Translations under genes and position numbers: made by a program
The notes under the pieces: generated by a model
Told to the model about the DNA's origin: nothing
The model's database searches: none
Seen by the model: the letters and a program-made list of their open reading frames with translations, nothing else
Shown: positions 53,199-62,504 of the stretch, one piece after another
Position numbering within the stretch: the first letter of the stretch is position 1
Layout of the letters: every line of letters starts with the position of its first letter
Source of the DNA: Paracoccus xiamenensis
Lineage (GTDB): Bacteria > Pseudomonadota > Alphaproteobacteria > Rhodobacterales > Rhodobacteraceae
Direction of reading: 5' to 3'
NCBI RefSeq assembly: GCF_011308835.1
Contig: NZ_JAAOHY010000001.1
Location: 248,001-312,000, forward strand
DNA: 64,000 nt

Positions 53199-53229
53199 CA
53201 AAAAGGCCCGGCGCATGGGGCGCCGGGCC
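53199..53229 (-). terminator. Hairpin with U-run between livK and livG
   Basis: On the minus strand GGCCCGGCGC-CCCAT-GCGCCGGGCC (53205-53229) is followed by TTTTT. It stands 18 bases after livK and upstream of livG. Partial termination here would make the binding protein more abundant than the membrane parts, a known arrangement in importer operons. Confidence 0.88.
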
Positions 53230-53247
53230 AAGTTCGATGTCAGACGA

Positions 53248-54429
53248 TCAGTGGAAGCCCACGACTTCCAGCTTGCCGTCCTTGATGGTGGTTTCGCGGA
53301 ACGACCCGGCGCTTTCGCCCGGCTCGACCAGTTCCACCGACGAGGCGCCGACATAGTCGATGTCGGTGCCGGCGGCCAGCAGCTCCAGGCCCTTGGCCAG
53401 TTCGCCCGGCAGGATCTGTTCGCCCGGCGCGTTGGCGACTTCCATCACCTTGTCCTTGGCAGCAGCCGGATCCGACGATTTCGCGGCCTGCATGGACAGC
53501 AGGATCAGCGCGGCGGCGTCATAAGCCTCGGCCGAGTAGGGCGAGGAGGGGTCGAAGCCGGCTGCGGCGGCCAGTTCCTCGAACTTGGCGCGGCCGTCGC
53601 CTTCGGCGGCCGGGTTGATGCCGATCGAGCCTTCGATGCCGGTGCCAAAGCGCGAAACCAGCGCCTCGCCGATCATGCCGTCCGGGAAGATGAACTTCTC
53701 GAAGGCGCCGGTATCCAGCGCGCCCTGGGTCACGCCCGAACCGCCCTGGTCGACGTAACCCACGACTGCCAGCGCGTCGCCGCCAGCGGCGGCCAGTGCG
53801 GCAACCTCGGCCGAATAGTCGGCCTTGCCGTCGTCATGCGCGGCCGAGGTGGTGACGGTGCCGCCAGCCGCTTCGAACGCAGCCTGGAAGCTGTCGGCCA
53901 GACCCTTGCCATAGTCGTTGTTGGTATAGGTGATGGCGACCGATTCGATGCCCTGCGCCTTGGCCAGCTCTGCCATGACTTCACCCTGACGCGCGTCCGA
54001 AGGCGCGGCGCGGAAGAACAGGCCCTGATCTTCGATGGTCGACAGCGCCGGCGAGGTGGCCGAGGGCGAGATCATCATCACGCCATTCGGAATCGCCACA
54101 CGTTCCAGCGTCGCGATGGTTTCGCCCGAGCACTGCCCGCCGACCAGAACCTTCACGCCATCGGCGATCTGACGTTCTGCCGCCGCGACCGAGGCAGCGG
54201 CGTCGGTGCAGGTGGTGTCCGAACGCGAGGTGGTGACGGTCGAGCCGTCCATCAACTTGCCGGAATCGCTGACTTCCTTGGCAGCGGCCTCGGCCCCGGC
54301 GGCGATATTCGGCGCCATGGATTCCAGCGGCCCGGTAAAGCCCAGGTGCAGGCCCAGCTTGACGTCTTCGGCGCCTGCGGCCCCGGCAAGAAGCGCGGTG
54401 GCGGCGGAAGCGAGAAGCAGACGTTTCAT
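53248..54429 (-). CDS. livK: Branched-chain amino acid ABC transporter substrate-binding protein
   Basis: The 393-residue protein has a signal peptide (about 1-20, ending GAAGA) and the type I periplasmic-binding fold of the Leu/Ile/Val family, with LHLGFTGPLESMAPN at the mature start and VLVGGQCSGETIATLERVAIPNGVMMIS. The start follows CAGGGGAAAT. Family knowledge: it captures amino acids or amides in the periplasm. It is divergent from the DAHP synthase gene, with 176 bases of control region between. Confidence 0.93.
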   Translation of the reverse strand: MKRLLLASAATALLAGAAGAEDVKLGLHLGFTGPLESMAPNIAAGAEAAAKEVSDSGKLMDGSTVTTSRSDTTCTDAAASVAAAERQIADGVKVLVGGQCSGETIATLERVAIPNGVMMISPSATSPALSTIEDQGLFFRAAPSDARQGEVMAELAKAQGIESVAITYTNNDYGKGLADSFQAAFEAAGGTVTTSAAHDDGKADYSAEVAALAAAGGDALAVVGYVDQGGSGVTQGALDTGAFEKFIFPDGMIGEALVSRFGTGIEGSIGINPAAEGDGRAKFEELAAAAGFDPSSPYSAEAYDAAALILLSMQAAKSSDPAAAKDKVMEVANAPGEQILPGELAKGLELLAAGTDIDYVGASSVELVEPGESAGSFRETTIKDGKLEVVGFH

Positions 54430-54605
54430 ATTGTTATTTCCCCTGTTGGTCTTGTTGGTGGGGGCGAGGTTAGCGAAGCAGCCCCGCAAAAGTAAAGGCA
54501 ATTGTCGTATAGGTCGGGCGCGGTTCTGGCGGCGGAACGGCTGGGCTTCCGCTTGGGCGGCTTCGGGCCTATATACATGCACGAAACACTCAGGAGAGCC
54601 TCGCC

Positions 54606-56015
54606 ATGACGCAGGATCAGCGCACGACCCCCGCCGCAACCCAGAACTGGGAAAAAGCCGGCTGGCGCGCCTATCCGCGCATCCAGATGCCGGATTATCC
54701 CGACACTGCCGCATTGAACGCGGTCGAGGCGCAACTGGCCAAATATCCGCCGCTGGTATTTGCCGGCGAGGCGCGCCGGCTGCGCGCCCATCTGGCCGAT
54801 GTGGCGGCGGGCCGCGCGTTTCTGTTGCAGGGCGGCGATTGCGCCGAAAGCTTCGCCGAATTCAGCGCCGACAACATCCGCGACACGTTCAAGGTGATGT
54901 TGCAGATGGCGGTTGTGCTGACCTGGGGCGCCCAGCTTCCGGTGGTCAAGGTTGGCCGCATGGCCGGCCAGTTCGCCAAGCCGCGCAGCGCCGGCACCGA
55001 AACCGTGGGCGGGGTCGAGCTGCCCAGCTATCGCGGTGACATCATCAACGGCTTCGACTTCACCGCCGAGGCGCGGATTCCCGATCCTCAGCGGATGCTG
55101 TCGGCCTATACTCAGGCCGCAGCCTCTCTGAACCTGCTGCGCGCGTTTTCGACCGGCGGCTATGCCGATATCCACCGGGTGCAAAGCTGGATCGCCGATT
55201 TCACCTCGGGTCCCGAGGCGCAGCGTTACCGCGACATTGCCGACCGGATCAGCGATGCGATGGCCTTCATGCAGGCGGCGGGGGTGACCTCGGAAACCGC
55301 GCACGAATTGGGGCAGGTCGAATTCTATACCAGCCACGAAGCGCTGCTTCTGGAATATGAACAGGCGCTGGCGCGTACCGATTCGACCACTGGGCTGCCG
55401 GTGGCCGGTTCGGGTCACATGATCTGGATTGGCGACCGCACCCGGCAGCCGGACGGGGCGCATGTGGAATTCGCCCGCGGCGTGCAGAACCCGATCGGTC
55501 TGAAGACCGGCCCGTCGACCACGGCCGAGGATCTGAAGGTGCTGATGGCCAAGCTGAACCCGGAAAACGAAGCCGGCCGGCTGACGCTGATCGCGCGTTT
55601 CGGGGCGGGCACCGTGGGCGATCACCTGCCGCGCCTGATCAAGGCCGTGCAGGAAGAAGGGGCCAACGTCGTCTGGTCCTGCGACCCGATGCACGGCAAC
55701 ACGATCAAGTCGGCCTCTGGCTACAAGACCCGGCCCTTCGAATCGGTGCTGCGCGAGGTGCGCGAGTTCTTCGCCGTCCACAAGGCCGAGGGCACCATCC
55801 CCGGCGGTGTGCATTTCGAGATGACCGGCAAGGACGTCACCGAGTGTACGGGCGGTGTACGCGCTGTGACCGACGAAGATCTGTCGGATCGCTATCACAC
55901 CGCCTGCGACCCGCGCCTGAATGCCAGCCAGTCTCTGGAACTGGCCTTCCTGGTGGCCGAGGAGTTGCGCGCCCGTCGCGTCGCCGAACCGAGCCGTCAA
56001 ACCAAGGCCGGCTGA
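54606..56015 (+). CDS. Class II 3-deoxy-7-phosphoheptulonate (DAHP) synthase
   Basis: The 469-residue protein is of the plant/actinobacterial class II type. It has [37 protein letters not shown], a GVQNPIGLK-type segment and [15 protein letters not shown], which carry the metal and substrate residues. Family knowledge: it condenses PEP and erythrose 4-phosphate, the first step to aromatic amino acids. A TATATA at 54570-54575, about 30 bases ahead of the ATG, may be its -10. AGGAGAG precedes the start. Confidence 0.95.
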   Translation: MTQDQRTTPAATQNWEKAGWRAYPRIQMPDYPDTAALNAVEAQLAKYPPLVFAGEARRLRAHLADVAAGRAFLLQGGDCAESFAEFSADNIRDTFKVMLQMAVVLTWGAQLPVVKVGRMAGQFAKPRSAGTETVGGVELPSYRGDIINGFDFTAEARIPDPQRMLSAYTQAAASLNLLRAFSTGGYADIHRVQSWIADFTSGPEAQRYRDIADRISDAMAFMQAAGVTSETAHELGQVEFYTSHEALLLEYEQALARTDSTTGLPVAGSGHMIWIGDRTRQPDGAHVEFARGVQNPIGLKTGPSTTAEDLKVLMAKLNPENEAGRLTLIARFGAGTVGDHLPRLIKAVQEEGANVVWSCDPMHGNTIKSASGYKTRPFESVLREVREFFAVHKAEGTIPGGVHFEMTGKDVTECTGGVRAVTDEDLSDRYHTACDPRLNASQSLELAFLVAEELRARRVAEPSRQTKAG

Positions 56016-56035
56016 TCGGCGGGATCGGACAGGCC

Positions 56036-56080
56036 GGGGGCGCTGCCCCCGGACCCCCGGGATATTTGAACCAGAATGAA
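56036..56080 (+). repeat. Intergenic repeat family, copy D
   Basis: GGGGGC-GCT-GCCCCC (56036-56050) is followed after three bases by CCCCCGGGATATTTGAACCA and GAATGAA (to 56080). It runs directly into the terminator at 56081, as copy B does. Confidence 0.75.
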
Positions 56081-56107
56081 AAAAGGGGGCGGTCCTGGCC
56101 CCCTTTT
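56081..56107 (+). terminator. Terminator after the DAHP synthase gene
   Basis: AAAAGGGGGC (56081-56090) pairs perfectly with GCCCCCTTTT (56098-56107) around a 7-base loop and ends in a T-run. Confidence 0.9.
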
Positions 56108-56178
56108 CTTAATGGTCGTGGTGGTCCGAGTGCTGAGGTGGCGTATCGGATATTTTATGCAGTCTGTTGATTTAGTTG

Positions 56179-56820
56179 TTATTTGTCCTGGCGCCACAGG
56201 TGGGACAGCGCGTCCATCGGGTCTTCCTTGGTCCAGATCTCGGGGCCGATCGCGAAGAAGTCGGTAATCGGGGCCAGCTTGCCGATCAGCACCGCGTCAA
56301 GTCCGCCTTCGGCGACGATCGGCACCTCGATCATCTCGGACCACCAGGCAAAGATATCCAGCGGCGCTTCTTCGCCCGTTCCCAGTCCGGTGGCACCGAC
56401 GGGGCCGAAGCTGACATAATCGGCGCCGGCTTCGGCCGCGCTCATCCCGTCATGGCGCGAGGCACCGCAATAGGCGCCGACGATGGCGTCCTCGCCCAGT
56501 TCCTTGCGGGCATAGCGGACCTGCTTGGCGCCGCTGGTCAGATGCACCCCGTCCAGCCCGTGGCTTTGCGCGATCTGGATATGGTCTTCGATCACCACGG
56601 CGACATCATGGGCATGGGCAATGTCGCGCACCACATCGGCCATGCGGCCAAGGCGCGCTTCGTCGCCCGCACCGGGGATGCGGATGCAGGCGACCTGATA
56701 GCGTTCCAGCAGCTCGGCCAGGCGCGGGCCATAGGCATCCGGGTCGGCACCCACCGGGGCAATCAGGTAAAGCTGCGGGGCGCTGGGTGCATCGTCGGGC
56801 GTGGCGGGCAGGTCAGTCAT
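56179..56820 (-). CDS. thiE: Thiamine phosphate synthase (ThiE/TenI family)
   Basis: The 213-residue protein has the ThiE barrel motifs VVIEDHIQIAQSHGLDGVHL (about 76-94), VGAYCGASRHDGMSAAEAGADYVSFGPVGATG and VPIVAEGGLD. Family knowledge: ThiE joins HMP-diphosphate and thiazole phosphate; TenI-like relatives are isomerases, so the exact activity is not certain. The start follows AAGGATAA on the minus strand. No other thiamine gene and no TPP riboswitch is seen. Confidence 0.83.
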   Translation of the reverse strand: MTDLPATPDDAPSAPQLYLIAPVGADPDAYGPRLAELLERYQVACIRIPGAGDEARLGRMADVVRDIAHAHDVAVVIEDHIQIAQSHGLDGVHLTSGAKQVRYARKELGEDAIVGAYCGASRHDGMSAAEAGADYVSFGPVGATGLGTGEEAPLDIFAWWSEMIEVPIVAEGGLDAVLIGKLAPITDFFAIGPEIWTKEDPMDALSHLWRQDK

Positions 56821-56916
56821 GGCATTATCCTTGTTTGCCCTTGCCATAGCAGCGCAAACCCCATCATGCCAGAGTTTCGCTTGCGGGACGGCCTGCCGGG
56901 CGATAACAGCCGCGGC

Positions 56917-57657
56917 ATGTCTGACAATGCGCCCCAACCCGTCATCATCCTGACCCGCCCGCAGATGGGCGAGAACATCGGCGCCGCCGCTCGCGCCATG
57001 CTGAATTTCGGCCTGACCGAGATGCGGCTGGTCGCGCCGCGCGACGGCTGGCCCAATCCGCGCGCCGTGGCCATGGCCTCGGGCGCCGCGGGGCAGGTGC
57101 TGGACCGGGCGCGGGTCTTCCCGACGCTGGCCGAGGCGATGGAGGGCATCACCTATGCCTTTGCCACCACCGCGCGCGGCCGCGAACTGACCAAGCCCGT
57201 CTTTACCCCCGCGACTGCGACAGCGCAGGGCCGCGAGGAGATTGCGGCAGGCGGGCGCGTCGCCTTCATCTTCGGTCCCGAACGCGCGGGGCTGGAAAAT
57301 GATGACATCGCGCGGGCTAATGCGATCCTGACGGTGCCGGTGAACCCGGACTTTCCGTCGCTGAACCTTGGTCAGGCGGTGCTGCTGCTGGGCTATGAAT
57401 GGGCGCAGGGGCGTCTGCCGGATCAGCCGATGCCGACCGGACGGCGACCCGTGGGCGAGGTTGTGGCCGACCGCGTGGAAATCGAGAAGCTGGCCGATCA
57501 CTACGAGGCAAAGCTGGAAGAGGCCGGTTATTTCTTCCCGCCCGAAAAGGCCCCAAACATGCAGCTCAACCTGCGCAACCTGTGGTCGCGGATGGCGCTG
57601 ACCAAGGCGGATGTGCAGGTGCTGCACGGGATGCTGCGTCAATTGACCCGGCGCTAG
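56917..57657 (+). CDS. trmJ: tRNA/rRNA 2'-O-methyltransferase TrmJ (SPOUT family)
   Basis: The 246-residue protein has the SPOUT motifs [19 protein letters not shown] (14-32), [15 protein letters not shown] and [19 protein letters not shown], which form the trefoil knot that binds S-adenosylmethionine. A C-terminal helical extension fits TrmJ. Family knowledge: it methylates position 32 of several tRNAs. The ATG at 56917 has no strong ribosome site; an in-frame ATG at 56866 exists but its product start looks unconserved. Confidence 0.88.
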   Translation: MSDNAPQPVIILTRPQMGENIGAAARAMLNFGLTEMRLVAPRDGWPNPRAVAMASGAAGQVLDRARVFPTLAEAMEGITYAFATTARGRELTKPVFTPATATAQGREEIAAGGRVAFIFGPERAGLENDDIARANAILTVPVNPDFPSLNLGQAVLLLGYEWAQGRLPDQPMPTGRRPVGEVVADRVEIEKLADHYEAKLEEAGYFFPPEKAPNMQLNLRNLWSRMALTKADVQVLHGMLRQLTRR

Positions 57658-57689
57658 ACCTCGCCGGGGCAAAGCGCTAACAGAACCGA

Positions 57690-57872
57690 ATGTGCAAAAG
57701 CCGCAAACCCGATGCCAAGACGCCCAACAGCCGCGAAGACCGGCTGGGCGCGGCGCTGAGAGCCAACCTGGCCCGGCGCAAGGCGCAGGCGCGCGGGCGT
57801 GCGGAACAGGCAGAGCAGCAACAGGAACAGGACGGCCCGGAAACCGGGGAAGCGTCCGGAAGCGAGGAATGA
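57690..57872 (+). CDS. Small highly charged protein coupled to murA
   Basis: This 60-residue ORF gives a protein rich in Arg, Lys, Glu and Gln, with a basic amphipathic stretch ([20 protein letters not shown], about 18-37) and an acidic tail. Its TGA overlaps the murA ATG (ATGA), which supports real translation. It has no Cys-based or enzymatic motif. I recall similar short ORFs ahead of murA in related bacteria but cannot verify it. It may be an RNA-binding or leader-type peptide. Confidence 0.6.
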   Translation: MCKSRKPDAKTPNSREDRLGAALRANLARRKAQARGRAEQAEQQQEQDGPETGEASGSEE

Positions 57873-59155
57873 TGGATCAGATCATCGTGCAGGGCGGTGG
57901 CGCGCTGTATGGCGAAATCCCGATCACCGGGGCCAAGAACGCCTGCCTGACGCTGATGCCGGCGACGCTTTTGACCGACGAGCCGCTGACGCTGACCAAC
58001 GCGCCGCGCCTGTCGGACATCACCACGATGACCGACCTGCTGGGCTCGCTCGGGGCCGAGGTGGTGTCGATGCAGGACGGTCACGTGCTGGCGATGTCCA
58101 GCCATGACCTGACCAGCCAGACGGCCGATTACGAGATCGTGCGCAAGATGCGCGCCTCGATCCTGGTGCTGGGCCCGCTTCTGGCGCGCTTCGGTCATGC
58201 GGCGGTCTCGCTGCCCGGCGGCTGCGCCATTGGCGCGCGCCCCGTTGACCTGCACCTGAAAGCGTTCGAGGCGATGGGGGCCGAGCTGGACCTGCGCGAC
58301 GGCTATGTCCATGCCAAGGCGCCAGCGGGTGGGCTGCGCGGCGCGGTGATCGACTTCCCCATCGTCTCGGTGGGCGCGACGGAAAACGCGCTGATGGCGG
58401 CGACGCTGGCCAAGGGTACGACGGTCCTGAAAAACGCCGCGCGCGAACCAGAAATCGTCGATCTGGCCGAATGCCTGCGCCGCATGGGTGCGCAGATCGA
58501 GGGCGAGGCCAGCGGCACCATCACCATTCAGGGCGTCGACGCATTGCATGGCGCGACCCACCCGGTCGTCACCGACCGGATCGAGCTGGGCACCTATATG
58601 CTGCTGCCGGCGATCTGCGGCGGTGAGGTCGAATGCCTTGGCGGCCGTCTGGACCTGCTGGAGGCCTTCGCCGCCAAGCTGGACGAGGCCGGCGTCTCCG
58701 TCACCCAGACCGAACGCGGCATCAAGACCAGCCACAAGACCGGCCGGGTCCGCGCCGTCGACGTCATCACCGAACCCTTTCCGGGCTTCCCGACCGATCT
58801 TCAGGCGCAGATGATGGCGCTGATGTGCACCGCCGAAGGAACCTCGGTGTTGGAAGAAAAGATATTCGAGAACCGTTTCATGCACGCCCCGGAACTGTCC
58901 CGCATGGGCGCCCGGATCGAGGTCCATGGCGGCCATGCCACCGTCCACGGCGTCGACAAGCTGCGCGGCGCGCCGGTGATGGCGACCGATCTGCGCGCCT
59001 CGATCAGTCTCATCCTCGCCGGTCTGGCTGCAGAAGGCGAAACCGTGGTCAGCCGCGTCTATCACCTCGATCGCGGTTACGAACGCGTGGTCCGCAAGCT
59101 GCGCGGCGTCGGCGCGAACCTGAAACGCATCAAGGAGGCCCATCCCGATGAGTGA
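57869..59155 (+). CDS. murA: UDP-N-acetylglucosamine 1-carboxyvinyltransferase
   Basis: The 428-residue protein has the MurA fold with [21 protein letters not shown] at the start, [16 protein letters not shown] with the catalytic Cys, and [19 protein letters not shown] near the end. Family knowledge: it is the first committed step of peptidoglycan synthesis and the fosfomycin target; Cys in the loop indicates a fosfomycin-reactive form. ATG 57869 has GGAAG six bases ahead; ATG 57872 is one codon later. It overlaps DUF2948 by 8 bases. Confidence 0.96.
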   Translation: MMDQIIVQGGGALYGEIPITGAKNACLTLMPATLLTDEPLTLTNAPRLSDITTMTDLLGSLGAEVVSMQDGHVLAMSSHDLTSQTADYEIVRKMRASILVLGPLLARFGHAAVSLPGGCAIGARPVDLHLKAFEAMGAELDLRDGYVHAKAPAGGLRGAVIDFPIVSVGATENALMAATLAKGTTVLKNAAREPEIVDLAECLRRMGAQIEGEASGTITIQGVDALHGATHPVVTDRIELGTYMLLPAICGGEVECLGGRLDLLEAFAAKLDEAGVSVTQTERGIKTSHKTGRVRAVDVITEPFPGFPTDLQAQMMALMCTAEGTSVLEEKIFENRFMHAPELSRMGARIEVHGGHATVHGVDKLRGAPVMATDLRASISLILAGLAAEGETVVSRVYHLDRGYERVVRKLRGVGANLKRIKEAHPDE

Positions 59156-59627
59156 CGCCAGCTTTCACGATGTTGACCCCGGCCCGCTGATGCTGCGTGC
59201 CGAAGGGGCCGAGGATGTCGCCGTCCTGTCCATGCTGGTACAGGACGCGGTACTGACCGCCGCGGATATCACCTTTGACCGCAAGCGTCGCCAATTGGCC
59301 ATGCTGATCAACCGCTTCCGCTGGGAAGACGCCGAGGCAGCAGCGCGCGAGGGCCGCGATTTCGAACGCGTCCGCGCGGTGCTGGTGGTGTCAGACATCA
59401 CCGGCATTCGCAGCGATGGCATCGACCGGGGCGATAGCGATGAGGTGTTGTCGCTGCTGGCGATGACCTGGGTGCCGGGCGACGATGGCACCGGGCGGCT
59501 GCAACTGGATTTCGCCGGTGACGGCACCATCCAGATTGACGCTGAAACCGTCGCCGTCGACCTGCGCGACGTGACCCGGCCCTATGCGGCGGTCTCGGGT
59601 CATATCCCGCATCACGACGACGCGTGA
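59148..59627 (+). CDS. DUF2948 family protein
   Basis: The 159-residue protein matches DUF2948 in length and shows [41 protein letters not shown]. The family is found next to murA and hisD in alphaproteobacteria, and its function is unknown. It overlaps murA by 8 bases and the GNAT gene by 4. Confidence 0.88.
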   Translation: MSDASFHDVDPGPLMLRAEGAEDVAVLSMLVQDAVLTAADITFDRKRRQLAMLINRFRWEDAEAAAREGRDFERVRAVLVVSDITGIRSDGIDRGDSDEVLSLLAMTWVPGDDGTGRLQLDFAGDGTIQIDAETVAVDLRDVTRPYAAVSGHIPHHDDA

Positions 59628-60160
59628 CCACTGCCCCGATCCGCCTGTGGCAATTGACCCCTGACCGGGCGGCTGAATGGATGGCCATCCGGCTGGAGGC
59701 GTTGCGCACCGCGCCGGAGGCCTTCGGTTCCAGCATCGACGACTGGGACGGCCGCCCGCTGGAAGATTTCGCCGCAAGGTTGGCGGGGTGCAGCATGTGG
59801 GCGGCGGGCACCACGCCCGGCCAACCGCAGGCGGTGGCAAGCTGGGAGCCCGATATGTCGCCCGCCGAACCGGATCTGGGCTGGGTCATGTCGGTCTATG
59901 TCCGGCCGTCGGCGCGCGGGCAGGGTCTGGGTGATGCGATCTTTTCCCGACTAATCGCCGATGCCGCGCGTGCCGGCATGACCCGGTTGGGCCTGCATGT
60001 CGGCCAGAACAACCTTGCCGCGCAGGCGCTTTACGAACGTGCCGGTTTCGTCGCCACGGGCGGCCCGCCGATGCGCAACGAACGCGGTTTCTGGGAAATT
60101 GAGATGCGCCGCATGCTGCGCCCGTCCTTGCGCTACCGCCTGCGGGCGCTGCGCGCTTGA
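59624..60160 (+). CDS. GNAT-family N-acetyltransferase
   Basis: The 178-residue protein starts at GTG 59624, overlapping the DUF2948 stop. It has MSVYVRPSARGQGLGDAIFSRLI, the acetyl-CoA loop, and NNLAAQALYERAGFVATG, typical of RimI-like N-acetyltransferases. Its position between DUF2948 and hisD is an addition to the cluster I would expect. Substrate unknown. Confidence 0.87.
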   Translation: MTTAPIRLWQLTPDRAAEWMAIRLEALRTAPEAFGSSIDDWDGRPLEDFAARLAGCSMWAAGTTPGQPQAVASWEPDMSPAEPDLGWVMSVYVRPSARGQGLGDAIFSRLIADAARAGMTRLGLHVGQNNLAAQALYERAGFVATGGPPMRNERGFWEIEMRRMLRPSLRYRLRALRA

Positions 60161-60207
60161 GCATGGCGCGGCGGCCCGCTAGACAGTCTTCGCAGAAGGA
60201 GCCGCAC

Positions 60208-61521
60208 ATGCCCGTCGAACTGACCACCGCCGCAGCCGATTTCGAAGCCGCCTTTGCGCGGATGCTGTCTGCCAAGCGCGAGGATTCGACCGATGTGTCC
60301 GACACCGTGGCCGCGATCATCGCCGATGTGCGGGCGCGCGGCGATGCGGCGGTGATCGACTATACCGCGCGCTTCGATCAATTGCCGCTGACGCCTGAAA
60401 CGCTGCGCTTCTCGGCGGCGGAAATCGCCGAACAGACGGCGCGGGTCGCGCCCGAAGATCGCGCCGCGCTGGAATTGGCCGCCGAACGGATCCGCGCCTA
60501 TCACAGCCGCCAGATGCCCAGGGACGAAAGCTGGACCGATGCGGCGGGGGCAACGCTTGGCTGGCGCTGGGGGGCGGTTTCGGCGGCAGGGCTGTATGTG
60601 CCGGGCGGGCAGGCCAGCTATCCGTCCTCAGTCCTGATGAACGCGATCCCGGCCCGTGTGGCGGGGGTGGGGCGGTTGGTCGTCTGCGTGCCGACCCCGC
60701 GCGGTGAGGTCAATCCGCTGGTCCTGCTGGCTTGCGAGCTGGCGGGCGTGGATGAAATTTACCGCATCGGCGGCGCTCAGGCGATTGCGGCGCTGGCGTA
60801 TGGCACCGCGACCATTGCGCCCGTCGACAAGATCACCGGGCCGGGCAATGCCTATGTCGCGGCGGCCAAGCGGCAGGTCTTCGGGCGTGTCGGCATCGAC
60901 ATGATCGCCGGCCCGTCCGAGGTGCTGATCATCGCCGATGGCGACCAGAACCCCGACTGGCTGGCGCTGGATCTGATGGCGCAGGCCGAACATGACGCCG
61001 ACGCCCAGTCCATCCTGATTACCCCCGATCCGGCCATGGCGCGCGCGGTTGCCGCCTCGGTCGAGGCGCTGATCCCGACCCTGCCGCGCGCCGAAATCGC
61101 CGGCGCCAGCTGGCGCGACTATGGCACCATCATCGTGACCCGTGATCTGGACGAGGCGGCCGCGCTGTCCGACCTCATCGCGCCGGAGCATCTGGAACTT
61201 TGCGTGTCCGACCCCGAAGCGCTGGCGGAAAAGACCCACCACGCGGGCGCGATCTTCCTTGGCGCCTACACGCCCGAAGCCGTGGGCGATTATGTCAGCG
61301 GCCCGAACCATGTGCTGCCGACGGCGCGCTCGGCCCGGTTTTCATCGGGTCTTTCGGTGATGGATTTTCTCAAGCGAACCACAGTGGCGCGGCTGACGCC
61401 GGCGGCGCTGGCGGCCATCGGGCCGTCGGCCGTGCGGCTGGCGGAATCGGAAGGGCTGCAGGCGCATGGCCGATCGGTTTCTGCCCGGCTGGCGGGTTTG
61501 AATGACAGGAGCGGCGCATGA
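60208..61521 (+). CDS. hisD: Histidinol dehydrogenase
   Basis: The 437-residue protein has LYVPGGQASYPSSVLMNAIPA, IGGAQAIAALAYGT, the zinc-ligand region QAEHDADAQS, APEHLEL and SGPNHVLPT. Family knowledge: the zinc enzyme makes histidine from histidinol in two NAD-dependent steps. ATG 60208 follows AGAAGGAG. No other his gene is nearby; pairing hisD with murA is typical of this group. Confidence 0.96.
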   Translation: MPVELTTAAADFEAAFARMLSAKREDSTDVSDTVAAIIADVRARGDAAVIDYTARFDQLPLTPETLRFSAAEIAEQTARVAPEDRAALELAAERIRAYHSRQMPRDESWTDAAGATLGWRWGAVSAAGLYVPGGQASYPSSVLMNAIPARVAGVGRLVVCVPTPRGEVNPLVLLACELAGVDEIYRIGGAQAIAALAYGTATIAPVDKITGPGNAYVAAAKRQVFGRVGIDMIAGPSEVLIIADGDQNPDWLALDLMAQAEHDADAQSILITPDPAMARAVAASVEALIPTLPRAEIAGASWRDYGTIIVTRDLDEAAALSDLIAPEHLELCVSDPEALAEKTHHAGAIFLGAYTPEAVGDYVSGPNHVLPTARSARFSSGLSVMDFLKRTTVARLTPAALAAIGPSAVRLAESEGLQAHGRSVSARLAGLNDRSGA

Positions 61522-62003
61522 ACGCGAACCGGATTTCCCGTATCAATATCGACGACAGCGCCATCCCACCGGCCTCGGCCATGGTGATCCAGGAACGCAA
61601 GGTCGCCATTTACGACCTTCTGGAGGAAAACAATTTCGACCTGCCGGGCCGCGACGGCCAGCCCGCGCCAACCGGCCCCTATGCGCTGCTGCTGGCAATT
61701 CGCGACGGTCGGCTGGTCTTCGACATCTCGACCGAAGGGGGCGAGAAGGTGGGCGAATTTCACCTGTCGCTGGGACCGTTCCGGCAGGTGGTCAAGGACT
61801 ACTTCCAGATCTGCGCCAGCTATTACGACGCGGTGAAGACCATGCCCCCCGCCCAGATCGAGGCGATCGACATGGCCCGGCGCGGCATTCACAATGAGGG
61901 CGCGCGTACGCTGCAGGAACGGTTGGAGGGCAAGGCCGAGGTCGACACCTATACCGCGCGCAGGCTGTTCACACTGATCTGCGCGCTGATCCCGCAGGGC
62001 TGA
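61518..62003 (+). CDS. UPF0262 family protein
   Basis: The 161-residue protein matches the UPF0262 family, with ERKVAIYDLLEENNF, FHLSLGPFRQVVKDYFQICASYYDAV and MARRGIHNEGA. Function is unknown. It overlaps hisD by 4 bases and is followed one base later by the phosphatase gene. Confidence 0.9.
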   Translation: MNANRISRINIDDSAIPPASAMVIQERKVAIYDLLEENNFDLPGRDGQPAPTGPYALLLAIRDGRLVFDISTEGGEKVGEFHLSLGPFRQVVKDYFQICASYYDAVKTMPPAQIEAIDMARRGIHNEGARTLQERLEGKAEVDTYTARRLFTLICALIPQG

Positions 62004-62004
62004 C

Positions 62005-62466
62005 ATGGCCGGGCAGATCCCTCATTCCATCCTGTTCTGCTGCGACCACAATGCCGTCCGCTCACCCATGGCCGAGGGGATGATGAAGAAACTCTATGGC
62101 CATGCCGCCTATGTGCAATCGGCGGGGGTCAAGAATGACCTGGAGATTGACGGCTTCGCCGTCGCGGTCTGTCAGGAATGGGGGATCGAACTGTCGCGCC
62201 ACCGCTCGCGCAGTTTCGAAGAGATGCAAAGCTGGGGCGATGATCTGGGCAGCTTCGATCTGGTCGTGGCGCTGTCGCCCGCGTCCCAGCGGCAGGCGAT
62301 GGAACTGACCCGCCACGCCCATCTGGATATCGAATACTGGCCGGTCATGGATCCGACCGGCCTGGCCGAGGGCCGCGAGGCCGTGCTGCAGAAATACCGC
62401 GAGACGCGCGACATGATCCGCGCCCGCATGATTGACCGCTTCGGCCCGCCGACCGCGGCCGTCTGA
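62005..62466 (+). CDS. Low-molecular-weight phosphotyrosine phosphatase-family protein
   Basis: The 153-residue protein has an N-terminal P-loop C-x5-R-S (Cys13-DHNAV-Arg19-Ser20) and a late VMDPTGL with the general-acid Asp. Family knowledge: the fold includes protein-tyrosine phosphatases and thioredoxin-type arsenate reductases; the loop here (DHNAV) differs from the usual GNICR, so activity is not certain. It completes the murA-hisD cluster. Confidence 0.88.
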   Translation: MAGQIPHSILFCCDHNAVRSPMAEGMMKKLYGHAAYVQSAGVKNDLEIDGFAVAVCQEWGIELSRHRSRSFEEMQSWGDDLGSFDLVVALSPASQRQAMELTRHAHLDIEYWPVMDPTGLAEGREAVLQKYRETRDMIRARMIDRFGPPTAAV

Positions 62467-62504
62467 TGCCCGCCCCTGCGGGCCATGTTTCTAGGGAGGA
62501 AACC

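Noticed and set aside
56821-57672. Minus-strand extension of thiE to 497 residues
   Set aside because: The extra part is antisense to trmJ; ATG 56820 with AAGGATAA gives a normal ThiE length.
62472-62485. Hairpin CCCGC-CCCT-GCGGG between the phosphatase and thiolase genes as a terminator
   Set aside because: The stem is only five pairs and has no T-run, so I do not call a terminator; the genes may be cotranscribed.
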